In this document: piece after piece, positions 43,992 to 51,818 of the stretch
Numbering within the stretch: position 1 is the first letter of the stretch
Layout of the letters: every line of letters starts with the position of its first letter
Assembly: GCF_003402475.1 (NCBI RefSeq)
Contig: NZ_BFAB01000001.1
Span: 186,001 to 250,000, forward strand
Direction: 5' to 3'
Source: Mycobacterium sp. MFM001
Lineage (GTDB): Bacteria; Actinomycetota; Actinomycetes; Mycobacteriales; Mycobacteriaceae
Length of the DNA stretch: 64,000 nucleotides
Position numbers and translations under genes: made by a program
Notes under the pieces: model-generated
What the model saw: only the letters and a program-made list of their open reading frames with translations
Databases searched by the model: none
Told to the model about the DNA's origin: nothing

Positions 43992-45116
43992 ATGAAGACC
44001 AAGGGCGCTCTGCTGTGGGAGCTGAACTCGCCGTTCCGCGTCGACGAGATCGAGGTGGGCGATCCCGTCCAGGACGAAGTCCAAATCCAGGTGCATGCCG
44101 CCGGCATGTGCCACTCCGACTACCACCTGACCACCGGGGCCACCCCGATCGGGCTGCCGGCGCTGGGCGGCCACGAGGGCGCCGGCGTCGTGACCAAGGT
44201 CGGTAAGGGCGTCACCGGACTGCAAGAGGGCGACCACGTCATCCTGGCGTTCATCCCGGCCTGCGGGCAGTGCCCGCCGTGTCTGAAGGGCTTCCGCTCG
44301 CTGTGTGACCGGGGTGCCGTGCTGCTCGGCGGCAAGGCGATCGCCGACGGAACCAGCCGAGTGCGCGCCGGCTCGCACGACGTCTCGCCGATGAACCTGC
44401 TCGGCACGTTCGCGCCCTACATGACCGTGCACAAGGATTCCGTCGTCAAGATCGACCCCGACGTCCCGTTCGAGTCGGCGGCCATCATGGGCTGCGCGGT
44501 GCCTACCGGCTTCGGCTCGGCCACCAACGTCGCTGAGGTCCAGCCCGGCGACACCGTGGCGATCGTCGGCGTGGGCGGCATCGGGATGAGCGCGCTGCAG
44601 GGCGCGGTGCTCTCCGGCGCCAAGCACGTCATCGCAATCGACCCGGTGGACTTCAAGCGTGAGCAGGCCGTCAAATTCGGCGCCACCCACGTCTACCCGT
44701 CGACGGCGGAGGCCATCGCGCCGATGATCGACCTGACCTACGGGCTGATGGCCGACAAGACCATCATCGCGGTCGGCGAGATGCGCGGGGAGATGATCGA
44801 AGAGGCGATGGCGCTGACTGCCAAGACCGGCACCTGCGTGGTCACCGGCATGGGCGCGATGACCGACGTCGACGTCAAGCTCAACCTGTTCTTGTTCACC
44901 ATGTTGCAGAAGACGTTGAAGGGCAACATCTTCGGCGGCGGCAGCTCACACGTGGAGACACCGCGGCTGGTGGGCCTGTACAAGTCCGGTCTGCTCAAGG
45001 TCGACGAGATGGTGACCAACACCTACCGGCTCGAAGACATCAACGACGGCTACCAGGACATGCTCGACGGCAAGAACATCCGCGGCGTCATAAAATACAC
45101 AGACGCCGACTGGTAG
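43992..45116 (+). CDS. NDMA-type zinc alcohol dehydrogenase (AdhE/AdhD-like)
   Basis: 374 residues, class III-like medium-chain zinc alcohol dehydrogenase of the mycobacterial NDMA-dependent group. Seen: catalytic zinc ligands Cys40 (AAGMCHSDYH), GGHEGAGVV and GCAVPTGFGSA; structural-zinc cysteines CGQCPPCLKGFRSLC; nucleotide-binding VAIVGVGGIGMSALQGAVLSGAKHVIAIDPVDFKREQA; and the C-terminal YRLEDINDGYQDMLDGKNIRGVIKYTD, which is characteristic of the NDMA group. These enzymes hold NAD(H) tightly and pass electrons to an external carrier such as mycofactocin in vivo. Close to M. tuberculosis AdhE1/AdhD in pattern, but placed in the insert between sigG and pirin. Confidence 0.88.
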   Translation: MKTKGALLWELNSPFRVDEIEVGDPVQDEVQIQVHAAGMCHSDYHLTTGATPIGLPALGGHEGAGVVTKVGKGVTGLQEGDHVILAFIPACGQCPPCLKGFRSLCDRGAVLLGGKAIADGTSRVRAGSHDVSPMNLLGTFAPYMTVHKDSVVKIDPDVPFESAAIMGCAVPTGFGSATNVAEVQPGDTVAIVGVGGIGMSALQGAVLSGAKHVIAIDPVDFKREQAVKFGATHVYPSTAEAIAPMIDLTYGLMADKTIIAVGEMRGEMIEEAMALTAKTGTCVVTGMGAMTDVDVKLNLFLFTMLQKTLKGNIFGGGSSHVETPRLVGLYKSGLLKVDEMVTNTYRLEDINDGYQDMLDGKNIRGVIKYTDADW

Positions 45117-45129
45117 CTACTCTGGAGTC

Positions 45130-45846
45130 ATGGGTGCTCTCGTCGACGTCCGGCGTGCACAAGACCGGGCCGTCACCACGACGTCGTGGCTGAAGTCCAG
45201 GCACTCGTTCTCGTTCGGCGATCACTACGACCCAGACAACACGCATCACGGTGTGCTGTTGGTCAACAACGACGACATCGTCGCGCCCGCTTCGGGTTTT
45301 GACACCCATCCGCACCGCGACATGGAGATCGTGACGTGGGTGCTGGACGGGTCGCTGGCGCACCGTGATTCGGCCGGCAACAGCGGCGCAATCTATCCCG
45401 GTCTGGCTCAACGGATGTCGGCCGGCAGCGGCATCATGCACTCCGAAAAGAACGACTCCGCCACGGAGCCAGTGCATTTCGTACAGATGTGGGTGGCGCC
45501 CGACGAGACCGGGATCACCCCGGGCTACCAGCAGCACGAGATCGGCGACATGCGTGGGCTCGTGCCGATCGCGTCAGGGCGGCCCGGACAGGACGCCGCA
45601 ATCACGATCCACAACGGCTCCGCCGCGCTGTACGCCGCCCGGCTCGAGCCGGGTGCGGCCGTGGAATTACCGGCGGCGCCCTATCTGCACCTCTTCACGG
45701 CGCGAGGCCGGGTCGACGTCGAGGGCATAGGCGATCTGACCGAGGGAGACGCTGTGCGGTTCACCGATTCGGACGGCCAACGCGTCACCGCGACTGCGCC
45801 ATCCGAGATCCTTGTCTGGGAGATGCACACGGCACTCGGCAGGTAG
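45130..45846 (+). CDS. Pirin-family protein (Rv0181c-like)
   Basis: 238 residues with the bicupin pirin layout. The metal-site cluster is in the N-terminal cupin: GFDTHPHRDMEIVTWVLDGSLAHRDSAGNSGAIYPGLAQRMSAGSGIMHSEKND, providing three His and a Glu. Pirins include quercetinase-like dioxygenases and regulators. No clear substrate. Begins 13 bp after the alcohol dehydrogenase stop with CTGGAG before the ATG, so it may now be cotranscribed with that inserted gene. In M. tuberculosis it directly follows sigG. Convergent with the small membrane protein at 45854. Confidence 0.85.
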   Translation: MGALVDVRRAQDRAVTTTSWLKSRHSFSFGDHYDPDNTHHGVLLVNNDDIVAPASGFDTHPHRDMEIVTWVLDGSLAHRDSAGNSGAIYPGLAQRMSAGSGIMHSEKNDSATEPVHFVQMWVAPDETGITPGYQQHEIGDMRGLVPIASGRPGQDAAITIHNGSAALYAARLEPGAAVELPAAPYLHLFTARGRVDVEGIGDLTEGDAVRFTDSDGQRVTATAPSEILVWEMHTALGR

Positions 45847-45853
45847 ACCACCG

Positions 45854-46132
45854 CTACCGCTGGATCTGGCCCCGCCGTCCGGTCAGCCCCAGGTAGATCG
45901 CGATCAGGACGACGGCGACGATGATGCCCACCAGGAACGGGATCACCGCCCAGCCGCCGTTCGCGTTCTTGTAGCCCACGCTGTACGTCAGCCACGACCC
46001 GAGAAATGAACCGAGCGCGCCCAGCACGATCGTCATGATGATGCCGATGTTCTGCTTGCCCGGCATCACCAGTCGGGCAAGCGCCCCGACGATCAGCCCG
46101 ACGATCAGGGCGCTGAAAATGGTTCCGATCAT
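45854..46132 (-). CDS. GlsB/YeaQ/YmgE-family small membrane protein
   Basis: 92 residues with three membrane helices: FSALIVGLIVGALARLVMPGKQNIG, IIMTIVLGALGSFLGSWLTYSVGY and WAVIPFLVGIIVAVVLIAIYLGL. The PGK(Q) after the first helix and the glycine-rich G-ALGSFLG second helix define the transglycosylase-associated (GlsB/YeaQ) family. Such genes are often stress induced and their function is unknown. Divergent from the 46248 gene, with a 115-bp gap holding an inverted repeat. Confidence 0.8.
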   Translation of the reverse strand: MIGTIFSALIVGLIVGALARLVMPGKQNIGIIMTIVLGALGSFLGSWLTYSVGYKNANGGWAVIPFLVGIIVAVVLIAIYLGLTGRRGQIQR

Positions 46133-46190
46133 TGTTTCTCCTGTGTTCGGGAGGCGCCCGCCGGCGCCGTCAATCCTCAGAGTGCCCGCT

Positions 46191-46220
46191 TAACCGCCGC
46201 GCCTAACTTTTTCGCGGTTA
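46191..46220. promoter_or_regulatory. Inverted repeat TAACCGC-N16-GCGGTTA
   Basis: Seven-base arms in the gap between the two divergent membrane-protein genes, 28 bp before the ATG at 46248. A nested CCTAAC...GGTTAGG pair is present in the same stretch. Could be an operator for either gene or a hairpin in the leader. Weak support. Confidence 0.35.
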
Positions 46221-46247
46221 GGGTGAGCGCGACGAAGAGGAGCCGGT

Positions 46248-47555
46248 ATGTCTGATACACAACCGCGGCACGCAGCGCCCGACCCCAAGGCCGGCGTCAG
46301 AGCCACCCGCACCGTGCGCTTCTGGGTGGTTCCGATTGTCATCACGGTGGCGGTGTTGTCGGCGCTCGCCGCTTTCTACCTCGGCGGCATCTTGAATCCG
46401 ACGACCAACCTGCGGCATTTTCCGATCGCGGTGGTCAACGAGGATGCGGGGCCGACAGGCGACCAGCTCGTCAACGGTCTGACGTCCGGCTTGGACAAGG
46501 ACAAGTTCGACGTCCGCGTGCTCTCCCGCCAAGACGCCATGCGTCAGTTGGACACGGCACAGGTGTACGGGGCGGTGGTCATCCCGCCCACCTTTTCGTC
46601 GAAGCTGCAGGACTTCGCCCGCAGCGCAGTGGCTTTGGGACCCGTCGATCGGCCGGCCGTCCACGTCATGACGAATCCACGGGCTGGCACGTTGGGGTCC
46701 AGCATCGCCGGCCAGACGCTGTCGCAGGCGATGACGGTGGCGAATCACCGTCTGGGCGAACGGCTTTCCCAAGAGGTGGCGGCGCAAACCCAGGGAGCAC
46801 CGATGGCCGGCGCCGTGACGGCGATGCTGGGCAGCCCCATCGATATCAAGACTGAGGTCTACAAACCCTTGCCCGACGGCACCGGTAACGGCCTGTCCGC
46901 GTTCTACTACGCGCTGTTGCTCTTGTTGGCCGGCTTCACCGGCAGCATTGTGGTCAGCACCCTGGTGGACTCGATGCTTGGCTACGTGCCGGCAGAATTC
47001 GGCCCGGTCTACCGGTTCGCCGAGCAGGTGAGAATCTCGAGATTTCGCACGCTGCTGATCAAGTGGGCGTTGATGGGGGTGTTGGCGCTGTTGACGTCGG
47101 CGGTCTACATGGCGATAGCCAGTGGGCTCGGCATGCCCATCGACCGTAGTTGGCCGCTGTGGCTCTACGGGGTGTTCGCCATTGCCGCGGTGGGTGTCAC
47201 GTCGACGTCGCTGATCGCGGTGCTGGGCACGTTGGGTCTGCTGGTCAGCATGTTCGTCTTTGTAATTCTCGGATTGCCTTCTGCGGGCGCCACGGTTCCC
47301 TTGGAGGCGACGCCGCCGCTGTTCGGCTGGCTGGCCAAATTCGAGCCGATGCACCAGGTCTATTTGGGGGCGCGCGCCTTGCTCTATCTCGATGGGCGGG
47401 CCGATGCCGGGCTGTCACACGCGCTGGTGTTGACGGCTATAGGGCTGGTGATCGGGCTGCTGCTCGGTGGCATTGTCACGCGCATCTACGACCGGCGGGG
47501 CTATCACCGGATCCCGGCGGCGTCCGCAGCGGAAACTGTAATCGCAAGTAGCTGA
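46248..47555 (+). CDS. DUF3533/YhgE-type membrane protein (Rv0180c-like)
   Basis: 435 residues, slightly shorter than Rv0180c (452). Layout: one N-terminal membrane helix (FWVVPIVITVAVLSALAAFYLGGIL), a large extracytoplasmic domain (about residues 55-215; NLRHFPIAVVNEDAGPTGDQLVNGLTSGLDK, PAVHVMTNPRAGTLGSSIAGQTLSQAM), then five more helices in the C-terminal 200 residues. This is the form of YhgE/Pip and ABC-2-like permeases without their own ATPase. AGGAG precedes the ATG. A role in envelope lipid or phage-receptor-like functions is guessed from relatives only. Confidence 0.78.
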   Translation: MSDTQPRHAAPDPKAGVRATRTVRFWVVPIVITVAVLSALAAFYLGGILNPTTNLRHFPIAVVNEDAGPTGDQLVNGLTSGLDKDKFDVRVLSRQDAMRQLDTAQVYGAVVIPPTFSSKLQDFARSAVALGPVDRPAVHVMTNPRAGTLGSSIAGQTLSQAMTVANHRLGERLSQEVAAQTQGAPMAGAVTAMLGSPIDIKTEVYKPLPDGTGNGLSAFYYALLLLLAGFTGSIVVSTLVDSMLGYVPAEFGPVYRFAEQVRISRFRTLLIKWALMGVLALLTSAVYMAIASGLGMPIDRSWPLWLYGVFAIAAVGVTSTSLIAVLGTLGLLVSMFVFVILGLPSAGATVPLEATPPLFGWLAKFEPMHQVYLGARALLYLDGRADAGLSHALVLTAIGLVIGLLLGGIVTRIYDRRGYHRIPAASAAETVIASS

Positions 47556-47600
47556 ACGTAATTCCGCCGCAGCCAAAGCGTCACCCGACCGTTATGTAAG

Positions 47601-47628
47601 TTGACTGTGTTACTGGCGTGGCTAATGT
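47601..47628 (+). promoter_or_regulatory. SigA-type promoter of the lprO-like gene
   Basis: TTGACT (47601-47606) and TAATGT (47623-47628) separated by 16 bp give a textbook housekeeping promoter. The transcription start would be about 47635, leaving a leader of about 33 nt with AAAGG ahead of the GTG at 47668. Confidence 0.68.
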
Positions 47629-47667
47629 TGTGCTTGTTGTACTGACTTCCGCGCCGAAAGGTCACCC

Positions 47668-48759
47668 GTGTCGACTCTGGCTGTCGTCTTCCGGCGCGTG
47701 ACAGCCTGCTGCGCCGTGCTGGCGTCATGTGTCGCGCTGACGACCGGCATCGGACAGCCGGTTGCGCGCGCCGCCGAGGCTCGCGAGCTGCTAGCTAATG
47801 CGATTGCCAACACCCGCGGTTCCTACCTGGTCTACAACTTCGGCGCCGGCCATCCCGCGCCGATGCTCAACGCGGGCGGCAGTTGGTACGACGGGACGAG
47901 CGGCGGCCATCTGATGATCATCAAGGCTGCCTCGCAACGACTTTCCCCGCATCTGTTGGTGGACAGCCACCGTGGATACCAGGCCCGGTGTGAACGAAAC
48001 CCGGGGGCCCGCACGAGCGACGGACTCCTGCAGGCGTCGGAAACCTATGCCCCGGTGCAGGCGTGGCAGGTACTGGGCCAGCCGACCATCGCCATCAACG
48101 CCAACTTCTTCGACGTGCGTGGGCAGAAGGGCGGATCGTGGCGGTCGACGGGCTGCAGTTCACCGCTGGGTGCCTATGTCGACAACACCCGAGGGCAGGG
48201 CCGCGCCAACCAGGCGATCACCGGCACCATCCCCTACGCCGGCAAGCAGGGCCTCTCCGGTGGGAACGAAAACTGGAGCGCGTTGGCCACGATGATCCTG
48301 CCGACTCGCGGCGCACCGTATGTGTTGTGGCCCAACGGAGGTCGTGACGGCAACGACTACAACGCTGCAACCCAAGTGGTCACAGGATTGGTGGACAAGG
48401 GTGAGCAGTTCGTCGCGGTGAGCGGGTTGGGGTTGTTGTCGCCCGGGAGCACCGGCCAGCTCAACGACGGCGGCCCCAGCGCCGCCCGGACCGCGCTCGC
48501 TTACTCGAAGACCCGCGACGAGATGTATGTGTTCCAGGGCGGCAGCTACACGCCGGACAACATTCAGGACCTGTTCCGCGGATTAGGCAGCGACACAGCC
48601 ATTTTGCTCGACGGCGGCGGGTCGTCGGCGATTGTGCTTCGCCGCGACACCGGCGGCATGTGGGCCGGCGCCGGGGTGCCGAAGGGATCCTGCGACACCC
48701 GTCAGGTGCTCTGCGACTCCCACGAGCGGGCATTGCCAAGCTGGTTGGCGTTCAACTAG
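47668..48759 (+). CDS. lprO: Exported phosphodiester glycosidase-domain protein (LprO-like)
   Basis: 363 residues from the GTG at 47668. The N-terminus (FRRVTACCAVLASCVALTTGIGQPVARAAEA) is a signal peptide; LASC (Cys21) fits a lipobox, while ARAA could be a signal peptidase I site, so lipoprotein status is probable but not certain. The mature part is an NAGPA-type phosphodiester glycosidase domain: PTIAINANFFDVRGQKGG, VAVSGLGLL, LNDGGPSAARTALAYSKTRDEMYVFQGG and the marker ILLDGGGSSAIVL. This family removes sugar phosphodiester caps; here a cell-envelope polymer is a possible substrate (inference). The position matches M. tuberculosis lprO (Rv0179c). Confidence 0.8.
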   Translation: MSTLAVVFRRVTACCAVLASCVALTTGIGQPVARAAEARELLANAIANTRGSYLVYNFGAGHPAPMLNAGGSWYDGTSGGHLMIIKAASQRLSPHLLVDSHRGYQARCERNPGARTSDGLLQASETYAPVQAWQVLGQPTIAINANFFDVRGQKGGSWRSTGCSSPLGAYVDNTRGQGRANQAITGTIPYAGKQGLSGGNENWSALATMILPTRGAPYVLWPNGGRDGNDYNAATQVVTGLVDKGEQFVAVSGLGLLSPGSTGQLNDGGPSAARTALAYSKTRDEMYVFQGGSYTPDNIQDLFRGLGSDTAILLDGGGSSAIVLRRDTGGMWAGAGVPKGSCDTRQVLCDSHERALPSWLAFN

Positions 48760-48780
48760 GCCGAACAGCTGACAAGTGCG

Positions 48781-48841
48781 ACCGAGTGTGCGGTTTCATA
48801 CGCGACACGCCGCTGCGGGCGTACGGAATCGCACACTCGAC
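48781..48841. repeat. Palindromic intergenic element, copy F (61 bp)
   Basis: Between the convergent lprO-like and GNAT genes. Arms CGAGTGTGCGGTTTCATACGC and, for the reverse complement of the right arm, CGAGTGTGCGATTCCGTACGC: 18 of 21 pair, including positions where other copies have different bases. It marks the left edge of the 48.8-57.1 kb insert. Confidence 0.77.
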
Positions 48842-48854
48842 AAAAGGCAGCGGG

Positions 48855-49394
48855 CTAAATAATTGGAGTTGGCGGTCCGCCGTCTTCAGCCACGCCAAGC
48901 AGATCCACCTGCATCCATGCGACATCGTGCCAGCGGCCGTGCTTCCATCCGACGCGCCGGTACAGACCCGCCTGCTCGAACCCGAAAGATTGATGAAACG
49001 CGTTGCTGGCTTCGTTCGGCTGGGTGATTCCCGCGAAGGCGCGCCGATAGCCGCGCTCGGTGAGCCGCCCCAGAAGGTGCGTATAGAGTTTTCGGCCGCC
49101 GCCGAAGCGGTAATGGTGAGCCGCCACATAGATACTCGTCTCCACCGACCACTGGTATGCGGCGCGGGGGTTGAACGCGTGCGCGTAGGCGTAGCCGACG
49201 ATCTGGTGATCCTGTTCGAGGACGAGCCATTCGTGGCTCTCCCGAGCCGCGGCGATGCGCGACGCCATCTGCTCGGTCGTCGGGACTTCGGTTTCGAACG
49301 TGATTGCCGTGTCCTCGACGTAGGGGCGGTAGATCGCGACGCAAGCCGCCGCATCCACTGACGACGCCGGCCGCACAGTGCTGGTTTCGGTCAT
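48855..49394 (-). CDS. GNAT acetyltransferase (PAT/Bar-like)
   Basis: 179 residues from the ATG at 49394 (another ATG lies 6 nt upstream). Sequence VRPASSVDAAACVAIYRPYVEDTAITFETEVPT is the usual opening of the phosphinothricin/L-methionine sulfoximine N-acetyltransferase group. The acetyl-CoA pyrophosphate loop is YRFGGGRKLYTHLL, a variant of the normal R-G-x-G-x-G/A with an extra Gly. FAGITQPNEASNAFHQSFGFEQAGLYRRVGWKHGRWHDVAWMQ is the conserved C-terminal part of the group. Expected activity: acetylation of a glutamate-analogue amine. Convergent with lprO across copy F. Confidence 0.8.
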   Translation of the reverse strand: MTETSTVRPASSVDAAACVAIYRPYVEDTAITFETEVPTTEQMASRIAAARESHEWLVLEQDHQIVGYAYAHAFNPRAAYQWSVETSIYVAAHHYRFGGGRKLYTHLLGRLTERGYRRAFAGITQPNEASNAFHQSFGFEQAGLYRRVGWKHGRWHDVAWMQVDLLGVAEDGGPPTPII

Positions 49395-49536
49395 ACGCAT
49401 AGCCTTACCCTCGGCGCCATCTACGTCCTCTTATTGAGGTGAGAATTGAGCCGTGGCATTCGAAGACTCGTCGACAGGCGCTGAAGAATAGCCCATAGCA
49501 GGTCAGCCGCTGTTGGTCACCAGGACAACCGATCGG

Positions 49537-49773
49537 TCAGGCGACGGGGGGGTCTCCACGGTCAAGTTTTTCAGCGATCCAGACCTTGATGAGTGACTGG
49601 CGAGTGACTCCGAGTCGGGTGGCTTCGCGGTCGAGTTCAGCGATCATCCATGCCGGGAAGTCGACGTTTACACGCCGCGGTTCCTCGCCGGGCCGCCGCG
49701 TCCGCGCCGTATCCAGAGTGGCGGCCATGTCCTCACCGGCATCGAACCGCTCGTCGAACTCTTTAGCCTTCAT
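49537..49773 (-). CDS. brnA: BrnA-type ribbon-helix-helix antitoxin
   Basis: 78 residues. The C-terminal EEPRRVNVDFPAWMIAELDREATRLGVTRQSLIKVWIAEKLD is a ribbon-helix-helix (CopG-like) domain as in BrnA; the N-terminal part (MKAKEFDERFDAGEDMAATLDTAR) would wrap the toxin. In BrnTA modules the toxin gene comes first and overlaps the antitoxin, as here (11 bp). The complex normally represses its own promoter. The toxin partner is frameshifted, so the antitoxin is apparently orphaned. Confidence 0.82.
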   Translation of the reverse strand: MKAKEFDERFDAGEDMAATLDTARTRRPGEEPRRVNVDFPAWMIAELDREATRLGVTRQSLIKVWIAEKLDRGDPPVA

Positions 49774-50027
49774 AGATCGCTGCCTCGCTTTCCCGGGAGC
49801 GGCGGACCGAGATGATCCGGACGTTTTCGCCGCGATAGGTCACCACTGCCGACCAGCATCGGCCGTCAATCTGACCGATCACCACCCACCTCGGCTCATC
49901 TGTCGTGCGTGCCGGAACCTCGATGCGGCGCGGATCCCGCCAAATGGACTGCGCCCGCAGTGAAGTCGATGTCGTGCTTGGCCAGGTTCGCCGCGCTCTT
50001 GGCCGGATCAAACTCGAACTCAGGCAT
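49763..50027 (-). pseudogene. brnT: BrnT-type RNase toxin, frameshifted
   Basis: From the ATG at 50027 the frame reads MPEFEFDPAKSAANLAKHDIDFTAGA, a normal BrnT N-terminus, and then loses homology and stops. The remainder, QSIWRDPRRIEVPARTTDEPRWVVIGQIDGRCWSAVVTYRGENVRIISVRRSRESEAAIYEG, continues in the +1 frame to 49763. Removing one G of the GGG run (CCC at 49954-49956 on the plus strand) restores IDFTAAQSIWRDP, which matches the spacing of intact BrnT proteins. BrnT is a ribonuclease toxin. A one-base insertion, a sequencing error or programmed frameshifting could explain this; the first is most likely. Confidence 0.8.
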
Positions 50028-50042
50028 GTATAGAAATCATAC
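50028..50042. promoter_or_regulatory. Inverted repeat at the brnT promoter
   Basis: GTATAGAAATCATAC (arms GTAT/ATAC) immediately before the brnT ATG, overlapping the minus-strand TATGAT that would serve as -10. The flanking stretch 50028-50060 is unusually A+T-rich for this genome. Consistent with autoregulation by BrnA. Confidence 0.5.
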
Positions 50043-50128
50043 CATAATTACTCAACTATCTTCTTTGGGTGGGCGCCCTCAATGTCACGCTCCGGGCCGT
50101 CATTCATCACCCGCGGTTCTCGCAGTGC

Positions 50129-50650
50129 TCACTCAGAGGCATCGGCCGACGATTGGACGGCCGCCTGGATCTGCTCGGCGAGGATGTCGGCGTGACCGGC
50201 GTGCCGGGCGGCTTCGGCGATCATGCCCAGATAGATGAACCGCAGGCTCACGGTCCCGACCAGGTGGTGTTCGACAGTGTCGTCCAAGTCATGGTCGGCA
50301 GCCAATTCGTTAGACCGTCGACACGCCGCAACATATTCCTCGATCACCTCGGCGAGGGTTTCGTCGTCGGCGACGCTGAAGCTACCGTCGCCGCCCGTTG
50401 CGTGGCGGTCGCATTCGTCGATGCTCAACCCCGCCAGTGTTCGTTGGAACCAGATGCGTTCGGCCGCGGCGCAGTGCTTGATCAGTGAGATGGGCGTTGT
50501 CAACGAGGGGACCAGCTTCTCGCGGGCTTGGGTGTCGGAGAGGTGTTCGACGGCGCGCACAAGCTCCGTCCGGTTCAGTTCGAGGGTGTTCTCCAGCAGC
50601 TCGCGTTCGCTGCCTGCAAACGGGCGACCAGGGTCGAGTGCGGCGGTCAT
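50129..50650 (-). CDS. DinB/DUF664-family protein
   Basis: 173 residues from the ATG at 50650, with AAAGGAG 7 nt upstream. The four-helix DinB fold is seen in RELLENTLELNRTELVRAVEHLSDTQAREKLVPSLTTPISLIKHCAAAERIWFQRTL, a DUF664 start with the first His ligand (LIKHCAAAE), and later VSLRFIYLGMIAEAARHAGHADILAEQI with the HAGHAD ligand pair. These metal-binding proteins include mycothiol- or bacillithiol-dependent transferases; this one could be a thiol S-transferase or a stress protein. 101 bp from brnT on the same strand. Confidence 0.8.
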   Translation of the reverse strand: MTAALDPGRPFAGSERELLENTLELNRTELVRAVEHLSDTQAREKLVPSLTTPISLIKHCAAAERIWFQRTLAGLSIDECDRHATGGDGSFSVADDETLAEVIEEYVAACRRSNELAADHDLDDTVEHHLVGTVSLRFIYLGMIAEAARHAGHADILAEQIQAAVQSSADASE

Positions 50651-50786
50651 GCTGAACTCCTTTGTGTAGCTGGCAGTTTTGGATATTCGGTGATGGCACA
50701 GTTCGAAGTCTGTTGGCTCGGTCCACACGGCCGAAATCTCGCTGCGGCGAATGCCAAACGGGTGTACGGCGAATCAGGGCCGCCCC

Positions 50787-51791
50787 TCAACGCGTGAAGT
50801 ACTCCTGCACCGCCGCAACGAATGTGTCGACATCCTCAGCGCTCACGTCGAGATGCGTCACGAACCGCGACGAGTACAGCATCTGCGTCAGAATCCCGCG
50901 CTCCTTGAGCCACGCCTCCAGAGGCGCGCACTCTGCCTCCGGGAACTCCGCGAAAACCATATTGGTGGCGTGCGATACCGCTTTCACTTCGTCGATCTGC
51001 GCCAACCCCTCGGCGAGGCGCGCGGCGTTCGCGTGATCCTCGGCTAGCCGCGCCACGTTGTGATCAAGCGCGTAAAGGCACGCGGCCGCAAGCACTCCCG
51101 ACTGACGCATGCCACCGCCGAGCACCTTGCGCCAGCGGTGCGCCACCTCGATCAGCTTCTTGCTGCCCAGCAGCACCGAACCCACCGGCGCGCCAAGGCT
51201 TTTCGAAAAGCAGATCGAGACCGTATCGAAGCCCTCGGTCAGCGCCGCGAGAGGCTTGTTCGACGCGACCGCCGCATTGAACAGGCGTGCGCCGTCCAGG
51301 TGCGTCGTGAGCCCGCGGCTGTGCGCGCACTGCGTGGCTTCAGCGACGTAGTCCGCCGGCAGCACCTTGCCGCCGATAGTGTTTTCAAGGGCCAACAGGC
51401 GCGTCCGGGCGAAGTGATCGTCGACCGGCTTGATCACGGCCTCGACGCGCTCGAGCGGAATGGTGCCGTCTTCGGCGTTGTCCAACGGCTGGGGCTGGAC
51501 GCTGGCGAGCACCGCCGCGCCGCCGCCTTCGTATCTGTACGAGTGCGCCGCCTGGCCGACGATGTATTCATCGCCGCGCCCGCAATGCGCCATCACCGCC
51601 GCCAGGTTGCTTTGCGTGCCGCTCGGAAAGAACAGCCCGGCCTCCTTGCCCGCCTCCTCGGCCAGACGCGCCTGTAGCCGCAATACGGTCGGGTCGTCAC
51701 CCCAGACGTCGTCGCCGGTCTCGGCGCGGGCCATCGCCTCGAGCATGCCCGGGCTGGGACGGGTGACGGTGTCGCTGCGCAGGTCAATCAT
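50787..51791 (-). CDS. ltaE: Low-specificity threonine aldolase
   Basis: 334 residues, fold type I PLP enzyme that splits threonine (or beta-hydroxy amino acids) to glycine and aldehyde. Seen: MIDLRSDTVTRPSPGMLEAMARAETGDDVWGDDPTVLRLQARLAE, the family's signature N-terminus; cofactor-stacking region FFPSGTQSNLAAVMAHC; LDGARLFNAAVAS; and the Schiff-base lysine in FDTVSICFSKSLGAPVGSVL. Full length. Divergent from the PPOX gene, 27 bp between ATGs. Probably a housekeeping-type enzyme carried within the insert; no partner genes of glycine metabolism are near. Confidence 0.88.
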   Translation of the reverse strand: MIDLRSDTVTRPSPGMLEAMARAETGDDVWGDDPTVLRLQARLAEEAGKEAGLFFPSGTQSNLAAVMAHCGRGDEYIVGQAAHSYRYEGGGAAVLASVQPQPLDNAEDGTIPLERVEAVIKPVDDHFARTRLLALENTIGGKVLPADYVAEATQCAHSRGLTTHLDGARLFNAAVASNKPLAALTEGFDTVSICFSKSLGAPVGSVLLGSKKLIEVAHRWRKVLGGGMRQSGVLAAACLYALDHNVARLAEDHANAARLAEGLAQIDEVKAVSHATNMVFAEFPEAECAPLEAWLKERGILTQMLYSSRFVTHLDVSAEDVDTFVAAVQEYFTR

Positions 51792-51818
51792 GCGAAGGAG
51801 TCCTCATAGACTCGGTAC

